Source: Rhizobiales bacterium IMCC20636
GTDB lineage: Bacteria > Pseudomonadota > Alphaproteobacteria > Rhizobiales > GCA-2746425
Direction of reading: 5' to 3'
Length of the DNA: 64,000 nt
NCBI GenBank assembly: GCA_016865015.1
Contig: CP018226.1
Location: 713,001 to 777,000 of the forward strand
A program made the position numbers and the translations under genes. Below the pieces are notes generated by a model. The model worked only from the letters and a program-made list of their open reading frames with translations, did no database searches and was not told the origin of the DNA. Positions 18,375-25,804 of this stretch are shown one piece after another. Each line of letters starts with the position of its first letter. The first letter of the stretch is position 1.

Positions 18375-19219
18375 TGTTTGACGGCTCCCGCGATACCCTC
18401 CACGAAGTAACGCTGCATAAAGAAAAAGAATACGACAACAGGAAGTAGAGATATCGTCGCGGCGGCGGCCATTCCGGACCAGTCCGTTTCATTCGATCCA
18501 ACAAAGGCGAGCATACCGACAGGCAGGGTCCGTAGTTCCGGCGATCCGAATGTGAACACCAACGGGATCAGGAACGAATTCCAGGCCGTGAGGAATGTCA
18601 AAACACTGACCGTCGCTGTAACGGGTCCAGCAAGTGGCAGCATGACAGAGAAGAATGTGCGAAAGAATCCTGCGCCATCCAGTTGGGCGCTTTCTGCCAA
18701 TTCATTGGGCAGTCCCCGGAAATATCCTGCGTAAAGCAGAATTGCCGCAGCCTGTCCGGATCCGGACAGGGCAAGGATAATTCCAAGTCGACTTGAGGTC
18801 AGTCCGAGCGCGGAAGCGAAATCGACAATCGGAATAATTGTCAGGCCGACCGGAACCACCAGCGTTGCCGCAAGCACCCCGACAACCAGGTTTCTGCCAA
18901 TGAACTGAAAGCGCCCCAACACATAGCCTGACAGGGCACTGTGGAAAACAACCAGAACAACTGTTCCGATCGTAACCAAAGCGGTGTTCAGCATATAATT
19001 GTCAAAGCCAGCCGCCCCCCAGGCCCGCATGTAATTCTCGATGAGCAGCTCTTCAGGTATCAGATTGAGACCTTTGGAAAATATTTCCTGCTGACCTTTG
19101 AGCGAAGCTGAAATCAGCCAGGCAAACGGATAGCACCAGACGAGAACAAGGGCTGCCAACGCCAGAATGCGCAAAGTCGTCCAAAGGTTGAGACGGCGAC
19201 CAATCACAGCTTTCTCCAT
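18371..19219 (-). CDS. Sugar ABC transporter permease (MalG type)
   Basis: A 282-residue inner-membrane permease with six predicted helices. The EAA-like ATPase-docking loop reads ELAESAQLDGAGFFRTFF at about residues 185-205. It starts 16 bases inside the preceding permease gene and its stop overlaps the sulfatase start. It forms the translocation channel with the MalF-type partner. Confidence 0.95.
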   Translation of the reverse strand: MEKAVIGRRLNLWTTLRILALAALVLVWCYPFAWLISASLKGQQEIFSKGLNLIPEELLIENYMRAWGAAGFDNYMLNTALVTIGTVVLVVFHSALSGYVLGRFQFIGRNLVVGVLAATLVVPVGLTIIPIVDFASALGLTSSRLGIILALSGSGQAAAILLYAGYFRGLPNELAESAQLDGAGFFRTFFSVMLPLAGPVTATVSVLTFLTAWNSFLIPLVFTFGSPELRTLPVGMLAFVGSNETDWSGMAAAATISLLPVVVFFFFMQRYFVEGIAGAVKQ

Positions 19220-20124
19220 TTTCTGATACGTGTGACCAGAAAGATCTGCACTGCGGCCACTAAGGTGACGGCTGCTGCGAAGAAGATTGCAGCGGCAGAT
19301 GCGTAGCCCAGACGCGGAATGTTTGATGTAAAGGCGTGACGATAGACAAAGATATCAATGACTTCCGTACTATAGAATGGACCTCCACCGGTCAGTGTCA
19401 GCATCAAGTCGAATACATTGGTCGCCTCTATGACGGTGATCAGGGTGATGATCAGTGTAAAGGGAGTGAGGATCGGCAGTGTAACGCGAAAGAATTTCTG
19501 GACTGCATTCGCGCCGTCGAGCTCTGCGGCCTCATAGACGTCTCTAGGAATGGTTTGCAAAGCTGCCATCCAATAGATGACTGTTATACCAAGCCATTTC
19601 CAAACCCAGATCCCGACTGCGCTGTACAGCGCCAAACTCGCACTTCCAAGAAAGTTGACTGGTTGGTCCACAATACCGGTTTCAAGTATCGCGAAATTGA
19701 TCGGGCCACCTGTCGGGTCGAGAATATAGCGCATCACAACTCCAACGATTGCAGCCGTCGTCACAACAGGAAGGAAAATCCCCGTCCGGAACAGCCGCAC
19801 GAAGGGAAACACACCGTTCAGAATAACGGCCAGCACAAGCGCAAGGCCGACGCGCAACGGCACCGCAAATACCAGGAACACAAGCGTATTTTTGAAGGAA
19901 TTCCAGAACAGAGGGTCGTTCCAAAGGTCGCGGTAATTATCCAGTCCGATGAACGCACCTGGGTCGCCGAAGCCATTCCAGTCGAGCAATGAATACCAAA
20001 CACTGGCCACCACTGGGTAAACCGTGAAAGTGCCTATCAGCGCGACCGTGGGCAAAAGGAAAATGTAAATCCAGCGGTCCGTCCAGAGACGCGCCACAAT
20101 GCTGTTTTTGCGTTGTTTGTTCAT
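19204..20124 (-). CDS. Sugar ABC transporter permease (MalF type)
   Basis: A 306-residue permease with about six helices and the EAA loop YEAAELDGANAVQKFFRVT at about residues 212-230. It is second in the operon after the binding protein, from which it is separated by 252 bases holding a repeat element and a hairpin. Together with the MalG-type protein it forms the membrane channel for the sugar imported by this system. Confidence 0.95.
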   Translation of the reverse strand: MNKQRKNSIVARLWTDRWIYIFLLPTVALIGTFTVYPVVASVWYSLLDWNGFGDPGAFIGLDNYRDLWNDPLFWNSFKNTLVFLVFAVPLRVGLALVLAVILNGVFPFVRLFRTGIFLPVVTTAAIVGVVMRYILDPTGGPINFAILETGIVDQPVNFLGSASLALYSAVGIWVWKWLGITVIYWMAALQTIPRDVYEAAELDGANAVQKFFRVTLPILTPFTLIITLITVIEATNVFDLMLTLTGGGPFYSTEVIDIFVYRHAFTSNIPRLGYASAAAIFFAAAVTLVAAVQIFLVTRIRKWRKL

Positions 20125-20134
20125 GCCGGCACCT

Positions 20135-20302
20135 GGAGTCTTTCTCTTTCATACGGAACCGTTTGACCGGATTTGCGTATTTGCTGGCAAGGCACATGCC
20201 ACGCAGGGACCCCGACACGATTGGGAGCTGCGCTGACTGCCTGTCTGGATGAGCTGTTACGCGGCATCAAATGATTCCGTATGAAGGAGAAAGGCTCTAA
20301 GA
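20135..20302. repeat. MITE-like intergenic element with imperfect terminal inverted repeats
   Basis: The left end (about 20135-20163: GGAGTCTTTCTC, then CATACGGAA) is matched in reverse complement by the right end (about 20272-20302: TTCCGTATGAAGGAGAAAGG), agreeing at roughly 28 of 34 positions. The element fills most of the gap between the binding-protein gene and its permease. The left 90-100 bases recur at 23768-23865. The terminal repeats and the lack of any coding capacity suggest a small non-autonomous element; I do not recognise a named family. Confidence 0.6.
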
Positions 20303-20319
20303 CTTCGAAAGCTTGGACA

Positions 20320-20347
20320 TGTGGGGCGCGTATCTGCCCACCCCACA
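20320..20347 (-). promoter_or_regulatory. Intercistronic stem-loop between binding protein and permease
   Basis: TGTGGGG (20320-20326) pairs with CCCCACA (20341-20347) around a 14-base loop, about 30 bases after the binding-protein stop. Such hairpins in ABC operons commonly stabilise the upstream message or partly stop transcription, so that more binding protein than permease is made. There is no T-run. Confidence 0.45.
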
Positions 20348-20376
20348 CATCATGCTGTCATTCAGATATCGGGATA

Positions 20377-21786
20377 TCAGCCAGCGTAGTCCTTGCCACG
20401 TGTCCAGTCCGCAAAGACCCAGTCATCAACAGAGACCTCGGCACCTTCGTCACGAGCGGCATTTATGGCGCGCTCACGTTCACGGGACATACTGTCGGAC
20501 AATTGTTGAAGGATCGGTTTCGGATCGTCAAATGCACCTGCAAATGCGCCCTGAATGATCTCACCCAAACCGGGTGTCACGTCGCGCATTTTTGAATAGA
20601 CATTTGCAATTGCGGGGTTCCGCAACAATGGATCAGGTGCCAGGAACACAGTTTGTGTGAATTCGTCCACAATCTGCTTGTAGGTTGGGTGAACATTGGC
20701 ACGTCCAACGGCTGACAGATCAAGCGGCGGTTGGTCCATCCGCTCAGCCAATCCGATATAGTAGTCATCAGTCGTCAGCTCAGACAGAAGCTTTGATGCA
20801 AGTTCAGGGTTCTTGCTTTGGCTCGAAACCCAGAAGGTGCCGGTAATCGGCCCGCGATTGATGATGGCGGTATTGCCGCCTGGTGTCGGAATTCCGCTAA
20901 CCCCGGTTTTTGCCAGCATATCCGGGAAGTTTCCCTTCAGCACACCACTGTTCCAGGGGCCATCGAAAAACAGAGCCGCTTCGCCAGCTGCCCAGCGTGC
21001 GCGCCCTTGTCGAGCGTCTACTGCTGAAGATGCAGGGTGAAGCGATCCGTCCTTCTGGAACGACAACAGGAATTCGAGTGCCTCAACGAAATGATCGCTG
21101 GCATAGGCATATTCGCCGGTCGCCCAGTCGATGGTGCCGGGAGACCCTGCTGCCATCGCAAGATCGATCAGGGTGTCCCGCATGCGCGGTCCAAACTGCA
21201 ACGGCAGCAGAAGTCCGTAGCGCTCGCCAGAGGTTGCCTCCTTGGCCGCGGTACGTACGCCGTCCCAAGTCCCCAGAGAAGATCCGTCAGTGACAACTTC
21301 ATTGTCATACCAAACGCTTGCAAAGTGCCAACGCGGAGAGAAGATCGGGAAACTGAAAAGGTCCCCGCCGAAAGTTGTAAATCCTTCAGCATCGACCGCC
21401 TTTTGGAAGGGTTTGTCGAAGGATACATCCGAGAGCGGTGCAAACCATCCAGCCTCTTGAAGTGATACGATTTGTGCCGGTGTTGCATTCGGGATGTTGA
21501 GGACATCCGGCAGTTCGCCGCTGCGGAACGCCAGTTGCAGTGACTGCATGAAACTTGCTGGATTGGCGGCTGTATATTCAACTTTTGCCTGACCTGATGC
21601 AGCAAAGGAATCCCAGATTTTCTGATGAAGCGGGATTAGTGGTTGATATATGTCCCACCACATAAGTGTGGGTAGATCCTGAGAAAACGCAATCATGGGG
21701 TTCATGCCCGCCATGAGAGCTGAAGCGCCGGATCCGGCAAGGACTGCGCGTCGGCTTAATTTAATCTGTTTGTTCTGATTTGACAT
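20377..21786 (-). CDS. ABC transporter extracellular sugar-binding protein (family 1), Tat-exported
   Basis: A 469-residue periplasmic binding protein of solute-binding family 1. The N-terminus carries a twin-arginine type signal (LSRRAVLAG, hydrophobic core, ending near AFSQD), so it may be exported folded. The mature region has typical features such as VEYTAANPASFMQSLQLAF and the WAAGEAALFFDGPW segment. It is the first gene of the ABC-sulfatase-hydrolase operon, and a 19-bp inverted repeat in its promoter region faces the divergent LacI regulator. The substrate is probably a sulfated sugar or glycoside, judged by operon partners only. Confidence 0.93.
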   Translation of the reverse strand: MSNQNKQIKLSRRAVLAGSGASALMAGMNPMIAFSQDLPTLMWWDIYQPLIPLHQKIWDSFAASGQAKVEYTAANPASFMQSLQLAFRSGELPDVLNIPNATPAQIVSLQEAGWFAPLSDVSFDKPFQKAVDAEGFTTFGGDLFSFPIFSPRWHFASVWYDNEVVTDGSSLGTWDGVRTAAKEATSGERYGLLLPLQFGPRMRDTLIDLAMAAGSPGTIDWATGEYAYASDHFVEALEFLLSFQKDGSLHPASSAVDARQGRARWAAGEAALFFDGPWNSGVLKGNFPDMLAKTGVSGIPTPGGNTAIINRGPITGTFWVSSQSKNPELASKLLSELTTDDYYIGLAERMDQPPLDLSAVGRANVHPTYKQIVDEFTQTVFLAPDPLLRNPAIANVYSKMRDVTPGLGEIIQGAFAGAFDDPKPILQQLSDSMSRERERAINAARDEGAEVSVDDWVFADWTRGKDYAG

Positions 21787-21809
21787 TTTGGTTCCTCCCT
21801 AGGCCAGTC

Positions 21810-21863
21810 ATCATAAGTTATAAATAACCTAAGTCAATAATTTAGTTATTTATAACTTATGAT
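21810..21863. promoter_or_regulatory. Perfect 19-bp inverted repeat in the LacI/ABC divergent promoter
   Basis: Arms at 21810-21828 and 21845-21863 are exact reverse complements, with a 16-base spacer. Each arm contains its own 12-bp palindrome (GTTATAAATAAC and GTTATTTATAAC), centres 28 bp apart. The site lies between the starts of the binding protein and the LacI gene, so it probably controls both. The palindromes lack the central CG usual for LacI operators, which is unusual. Confidence 0.6.
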
Positions 21864-21937
21864 TTGCAACACGTATCCGGTATGATGTATCGACGTTGCG
21901 ATACAGCGCAGTGCGGGAAAGCCGGAAGGGGAGGAAA

Positions 21938-22990
21938 TTGAAAGACGATCAAGCCGTAAACCCCGAGAAATCCGGATCAAAGCGCAAGAGAAAGCTGACA
22001 ATGACCGATGTTGCCGAGGTTGCTGGCGTGAGCCAGGCCACGGTTTCTCTTGTCTTGAATAATGTTGGTGGCTCTCGGGTGAATGGGGAAACTGTAAAGA
22101 AAGTGCGCGCTGCTGCACGCAAGATTGGCTATTCGCTGGCGCGGCGCAATCCCGTTGGTGCCGGGGCGATTCAGTCCATCGGCTACATCATTGAAGATAC
22201 ATTGACGAACCCGATGGTGAACATCGCTATTGAAGCGGCACGTCAGGCCGCGTGGGAAAATGATTGCGTCCTGCTTGTGCTTCCGACAAAGGGGGATTCG
22301 GAACTGGGCATTGCCGCACTCGATATTCTGATCGAACAACGTCTGGCCGGCATTATCATGTCCTCGTTTTTCACCAGAAAGATCTCCATTCCCCAGAAGT
22401 TACGGTCGCAACGGTCTGTGCTCCTGAACTGCTATTCGGACCGCAATTCAGTTCCAACATTGCTGCCAGCCCATTATGAAGGCGCGCGCGAGGGCGTAGA
22501 ACATCTGATAGAGCGCGGACATAAACGGATTGCGATGATCAACGGCCCGCTCTGGCTCGACGCCTACAGTGATCGATTGAACGGATATAAAACAGCACTT
22601 GAATCCGCAGGGCTTCCTTTCGATCCCTCACTCGTTGTTTATGGTGACGTCCGGATCAGTGATGGACAACGCGGCACGGCGGCACTGCTGGACAGGCAGG
22701 ACGCGCCCACAGCTATTTTTTGTTGTGCTGACCAGGTGGCGCTTGGATGTTACGAAGAGCTGAAATCGCGTGGCCTGAGAATTCCCGATGACATGGCCGT
22801 CCTCGGCTTTGACAATGATCCAATGGTCCAGCTTCTGGAACCCCCTTTGACGACCATTGCCGTGCCACATGCAGCAATGGGAAAGAGCGCAGTTGCTCAC
22901 CTGCTGGCGATGCGTGACGGGACCAGTGAAGACATCATAAATGGCAGAGTCCTGTGCGATGCACCACTGATTGTCCGCCAGTCCACCTGA
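21938..22990 (+). CDS. LacI-family transcriptional regulator
   Basis: A regulator of about 350 residues with the LacI helix-turn-helix MTDVAEVAGVSQATVSLVLN followed by the hinge helix and a periplasmic-binding-protein-like ligand domain (IGYIIEDTLTNP, then SDRLNGYKTALESAGL, then AVLGFDNDP). No ATG lies in front of the HTH. The TTG at 21938 follows GGGGAGG closely; a TTG at 21896 is also in frame but has no ribosome site. It is divergent from the ABC operon and 46 bases before an SDR gene on its own strand. It should respond to the sugar taken up by that transporter. Confidence 0.92.
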   Translation: MKDDQAVNPEKSGSKRKRKLTMTDVAEVAGVSQATVSLVLNNVGGSRVNGETVKKVRAAARKIGYSLARRNPVGAGAIQSIGYIIEDTLTNPMVNIAIEAARQAAWENDCVLLVLPTKGDSELGIAALDILIEQRLAGIIMSSFFTRKISIPQKLRSQRSVLLNCYSDRNSVPTLLPAHYEGAREGVEHLIERGHKRIAMINGPLWLDAYSDRLNGYKTALESAGLPFDPSLVVYGDVRISDGQRGTAALLDRQDAPTAIFCCADQVALGCYEELKSRGLRIPDDMAVLGFDNDPMVQLLEPPLTTIAVPHAAMGKSAVAHLLAMRDGTSEDIINGRVLCDAPLIVRQST

Positions 22991-23036
22991 GCGTTGTGAG
23001 ATCAAAAAACCAACAACAGACATAGGAGGAAGAACA

Positions 23037-23762
23037 ATGGATTTCACAGGCAAACGGGTGCTTGTCACGGGCGCAGGGAAGGGCATCGGACGGGGAACAG
23101 CACAGCTGCTCGCTCAAAAGAATGCACAGATTGTTGCGATGTCGCGCACCGCGTCCGATCTCCAGACGCTGGCGGATGAAATCGGTTCGGAATCCATTTG
23201 TGTTGATCTGGCCGATGCGCGCGCAACACGCGATGCCATGCAGTCCTTGGGGACTATCGACTATCTGGTGAATTGCGCCGGTATCAACATTCTACAACCG
23301 TTTCTTGAGGTTACTGAAGAAGCGTTTGATCTTGTTCACTCGGTCAACACTCGCTCGGCTATGATCGTGTCACAGGAATACGCCAGGTCACGCATTGCCG
23401 CCGGAGGCAGTGGTGCCATTGTCAACGTGTCCAGCATGTCGTCTTTGGTTGGGTTCGAAGATCACGCCTCTTATTGCGCATCAAAGGGTGCAATGGACGC
23501 CCTCAGCCGTGTAATGGCGAATGAATTGGGCAAGCACGACATCCGGGTCAATTGCATCAATCCCATTGTGACAATGACGGAACTGGCCGCCGAAGCGTGG
23601 AGTGACCCCCAGAAATCTGAACCAATCATGCGCCGCATCCCCATCGGTCGCTTCGCGCAGGTTTCCGATATTGCCGAGATCATCGCATTTCTGTTGAGCG
23701 ACAGTTCGGCCATGATGAACGGACTGGCGATTCCAATAGATGGCGGATTTCTGACGCGCTGA
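23037..23762 (+). CDS. SDR similar to L-xylulose/carbonyl reductase (DCXR)
   Basis: A 241-residue classical SDR. VTGAGKGIGRGT is at about residues 10-21, the catalytic Ser is in NVSSMSS and Tyr/Lys in YCASK. The segments LQPFLEVTEEAFD, MTELAAEAWSDPQKS and RIPIGRFAQV resemble the L-xylulose reductase/dicarbonyl reductase family closely, so it may interconvert a ketose and a polyol or oxidise an aldose. The ATG at 23037 has AGGAGG at good distance; the frame is open 22 codons further upstream, but that part is not family-like. It probably forms an operon with the LacI gene. Confidence 0.92.
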   Translation: MDFTGKRVLVTGAGKGIGRGTAQLLAQKNAQIVAMSRTASDLQTLADEIGSESICVDLADARATRDAMQSLGTIDYLVNCAGINILQPFLEVTEEAFDLVHSVNTRSAMIVSQEYARSRIAAGGSGAIVNVSSMSSLVGFEDHASYCASKGAMDALSRVMANELGKHDIRVNCINPIVTMTELAAEAWSDPQKSEPIMRRIPIGRFAQVSDIAEIIAFLLSDSSAMMNGLAIPIDGGFLTR

Positions 23763-23767
23763 GGGGT

Positions 23768-23865
23768 AGAGTCTTTCTCATTGATGCGAAAGCATTCGAC
23801 CGAATTTGCGCGTTTGCTGGCAACGCATGGGCCACGTGGTCGTCTTTACGGCCATAATTGGGCTG
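23768..23865 (+). repeat. Second, partial copy of the 20135-20302 repeat
   Basis: This stretch begins AGAGTCTTTCTC and continues with GAATTTGCG, TTTGCTGGCAACGCA and GGCCACG, aligning with the left half of the element at 20135-20302 nearly base for base with scattered changes. No matching right terminal repeat is visible before the IS3 remnant begins, so this copy looks truncated or decayed. Confidence 0.55.
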
Positions 23866-23928
23866 CAACCAAGTCCGGCGAGCGCGCAAATTTGACCTTT
23901 GGTTCCCCGGGACATCCCGCCACCAACG

Positions 23929-24330
23929 TTAAACAGATTGCGCTATGCGCTGCCCTAGGAACATTTCAGCTTCAAAGCTGCGCTCAAGCACGTTTGGGGC
24001 GAAGATGGACCGCTTTCCCTGATCTTCGGGGATCTGTCTCAGTCTGGGCCTCGCCCAAAGGGCGTTTAGCTGCATCAAGCGTTCAATGGCATGCTGGCCA
24101 CATTCAATTCCCTCAGCAAGGACGTCATGCCAAACACGGCGCGCACCATACGTGCGGTAAGATCGTACAAAGCTTTTCCGGACCGCAGCACCAAGCATCT
24201 CATTTGTGCGCACCCGCGCGCTGCGAGGCCGCGTGAGCCCTGCATGGAAACGGCATCGTGACACATCGAGCGCATCACACATCTAACCGACCAGCCAAAT
24301 CACTCGTTGTTTCTCCACGAACCCAAACAT
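23929..24330 (-). pseudogene. IS3-family orfB (transposase) N-terminal remnant
   Basis: The ATG at 24328-24330 begins MFGFVEKQRVIWLVG, then an in-frame TAG (24283-24285), then MCDALDVSRCRFHAGL and KSFVRSYRTYGARRVW, the conserved N-terminal part of IS3 transposases. Family similarity ends near FEAE at about 23970, so the DDE catalytic core is absent. It is not functional. Confidence 0.78.
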
Positions 24331-24544
24331 CACAGCTGTTCCTTGACGAAGTAGGCCACGGCTTTTTTAAGATATTGCGCTCCGCTTTCAACTTGGCGAC
24401 TTCCCGCCCGCTCAACCCAAACTCGCGGATCCGTCGTCGGAGTACCGTCGCATGCACATCCAGATCCCTGGCGTCCTGCGCAACACTCACGCCACGAAAC
24501 GTCACAAGCTTGGCCGGCTCCCGCTTAAACTCACTGCTATACAC
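24330..24544 (-). pseudogene. IS3-family orfA remnant
   Basis: It starts MYSSEFKREPAKLV and shows the HTH/leucine-zipper style segment VLRRRIREFGLSGREVAKLK then KAERNILKK, typical of the IS3 orfA end. At the six-A run (T at 24363-24368 on the plus strand) the frame must slip to continue as AVAYFVKEQL before TGA at 24330-24332. Either this is a frameshift mutation or the site of natural slippage. The stop overlaps the orfB ATG. Confidence 0.75.
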
Positions 24545-24914
24545 TCATCTCGTCGACGTTGATCTCTGTTCTCATAAACATCTTATTTCGATGTCCATGA
24601 AACCGGCAGCAGTTCAAGTCGTTTGTGGAATTTGAAGTCGCCACACAGTGTCGAGTCATAGCGGTTACCCTGTGATGCAATGTTCACCAACTCACACGCT
24701 TTGCGTTCAGAATCGCTCTCAAATTTCAAAAACCAATTCATCTGGACAAAAAAAGAATGGACTGGGCCATATGCGGATAAGGCTCTGAATGAGCAATTGC
24801 TTGTGCATTCGCGTTCACCAGTTAGCGGCGCCGTACAGATATGACCGCCGCGATACTGGTCAATGAACGCGAACTCCAAAACCAACGCCAATCTGGCATG
24901 AAGGAGTTTGCACA
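24545..24914. other. 370 bases without a supported gene
   Basis: This stretch lies between the IS3 relic and the first HTH gene. A minus-strand open frame of about 110 codons exists but starts with a TTG, has no ribosome site and no family features. The promoter of the HTH-recombinase cluster should lie near its right end. Confidence 0.45.
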
Positions 24915-25127
24915 ATGCAGCAGCCTGAACAAACTAAGCAATCTCTGCCCCTTGCGGTTTCTGTGAATGAAGCCTGTCGCATAACTAGCATTGGGCGCAC
25001 CAAGCTCTACGCCATGATGAGTGCAGGCGATCTGCCCTACCGCAAGATCGGCAGCCGGACGATCATTCTGATGGCTGACATCCGGAAGCTACTCAATCTG
25101 CCGAATGAGATCGAGTCAGAGGAGTAG
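24915..25127 (+). CDS. Small helix-turn-helix DNA-binding protein (excisionase/AlpA-like)
   Basis: A 70-residue protein with a MerR/excisionase-type HTH: SVNEACRITSIGRTKLYAMM followed by a wing-like GDLPYRKIGSRTIILMADI. Such proteins act as recombination directionality factors or small regulators in mobile elements. An AAGGAG ribosome site lies nine bases before the ATG. It is the first gene of a plus-strand run leading to two tyrosine recombinases, so a role in excision or in controlling the recombinases is likely. Confidence 0.82.
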   Translation: MQQPEQTKQSLPLAVSVNEACRITSIGRTKLYAMMSAGDLPYRKIGSRTIILMADIRKLLNLPNEIESEE

Positions 25128-25131
25128 GGGG

Positions 25132-25326
25132 ATGACGAAGAACAGCTACCATTGGGATCTCCGGGATCATCAAGACGCGATCCGCCTGAAACATTCGCTT
25201 CCGCTTGGTGCATTTGTGATGTCTGCCCACTGCATAGCTATAGCATTGGGGCGAACGTCAGATCTGTATCCTCCCGAAACATCCAACAATGCCGTTGTTC
25301 CTGGCCCATTGGCGGAGCATGCATGA
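25132..25326 (+). CDS. Small hypothetical protein in the recombinase cluster
   Basis: A 64-residue reading frame that starts MTKNSYHWDLRDHQDAIR, with AGGGGG just before the ATG and only four bases after the previous stop. Its TGA overlaps the ATGATG start of the next HTH gene, which suggests translational coupling. I recognise no domain. Its reality rests only on this tight packing. Confidence 0.42.
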   Translation: MTKNSYHWDLRDHQDAIRLKHSLPLGAFVMSAHCIAIALGRTSDLYPPETSNNAVVPGPLAEHA

Positions 25327-25694
25327 TGTCCCGGATGCTACGTGTGGACGAGGTGGCTTGTCGTCTGGCCTGTTCGACGCGAACCGTCCGGCGTTGGATT
25401 GCGGATGGTTCACTCAAATCTGTCAAGCTCCACGGCCTCCGTCTTATCCCGGAATCAGCCTCTGAACAGTTGGTCGGCAATTCTGATTCTGACTGGCTGG
25501 ATGAGAGCGTGCCTGAGGTCGTGTCAGAGGAATCCATTTCAGCGTCCACAGTGAAACCTTCCCCGATCCGGTCACCAAAAGCAATTCCGCATACTGAGAC
25601 AATGAAGCAAGCTGATTTGTTTGAACCAGCACCTGTATCGCATGGTTCCACCGTGAATGTGCAGTCTAAACATCCACATAAAATTAACAGATAA
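25323..25694 (+). CDS. HTH protein with long tail and clamp-binding-like motif
   Basis: A 123-residue protein with an excisionase/MerR-like HTH at the N-terminus (MLRVDEVACRLACSTRTVRRW, then IADGSLKSVKLHGLRLIP) and a disordered tail rich in Ser, Pro and Glu. Near the C-terminus, residues 96-100 read QADLF, which fits the bacterial beta-sliding-clamp binding pentapeptide. GGAG lies before the double ATG. The frame is open further upstream, but those residues look unrelated. The recombinase downstream carries a similar MNQIDLFE start, so these proteins may be meant to meet the replication clamp. That link is inference. Confidence 0.72.
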   Translation: MMSRMLRVDEVACRLACSTRTVRRWIADGSLKSVKLHGLRLIPESASEQLVGNSDSDWLDESVPEVVSEESISASTVKPSPIRSPKAIPHTETMKQADLFEPAPVSHGSTVNVQSKHPHKINR

Positions 25695-25804
25695 ATCAAT
25701 GCCTTAGATGGTTTCGGGATAGTTCAAGGCAAATAATCATTCCATCTATTTTGGTGTAGCATTCCCGAATGTCACCTCCTGTCATCTCATGGCAAAACCG
25801 ATAA

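Larger units (their letters stand above)
23929..24544 (-). mobile_element. Decayed IS3-family insertion sequence
   Basis: The minus strand holds a recognisable orfA followed by the N-terminal part of orfB, in the overlapping arrangement usual for IS3 elements. orfA carries a frame disruption in an A-run, orfB has an internal stop and ends after about 130 codons, and the integrase catalytic part is missing. I see no clear terminal inverted repeats. It is an old relic at the edge of the recombinase zone. Confidence 0.8.

Noticed and set aside
24583-24915. A 110-codon minus-strand frame upstream of the HTH gene
   Set aside because: TTG start, no ribosome site, no family features, and it lies where the promoter of the plus-strand cluster is expected.
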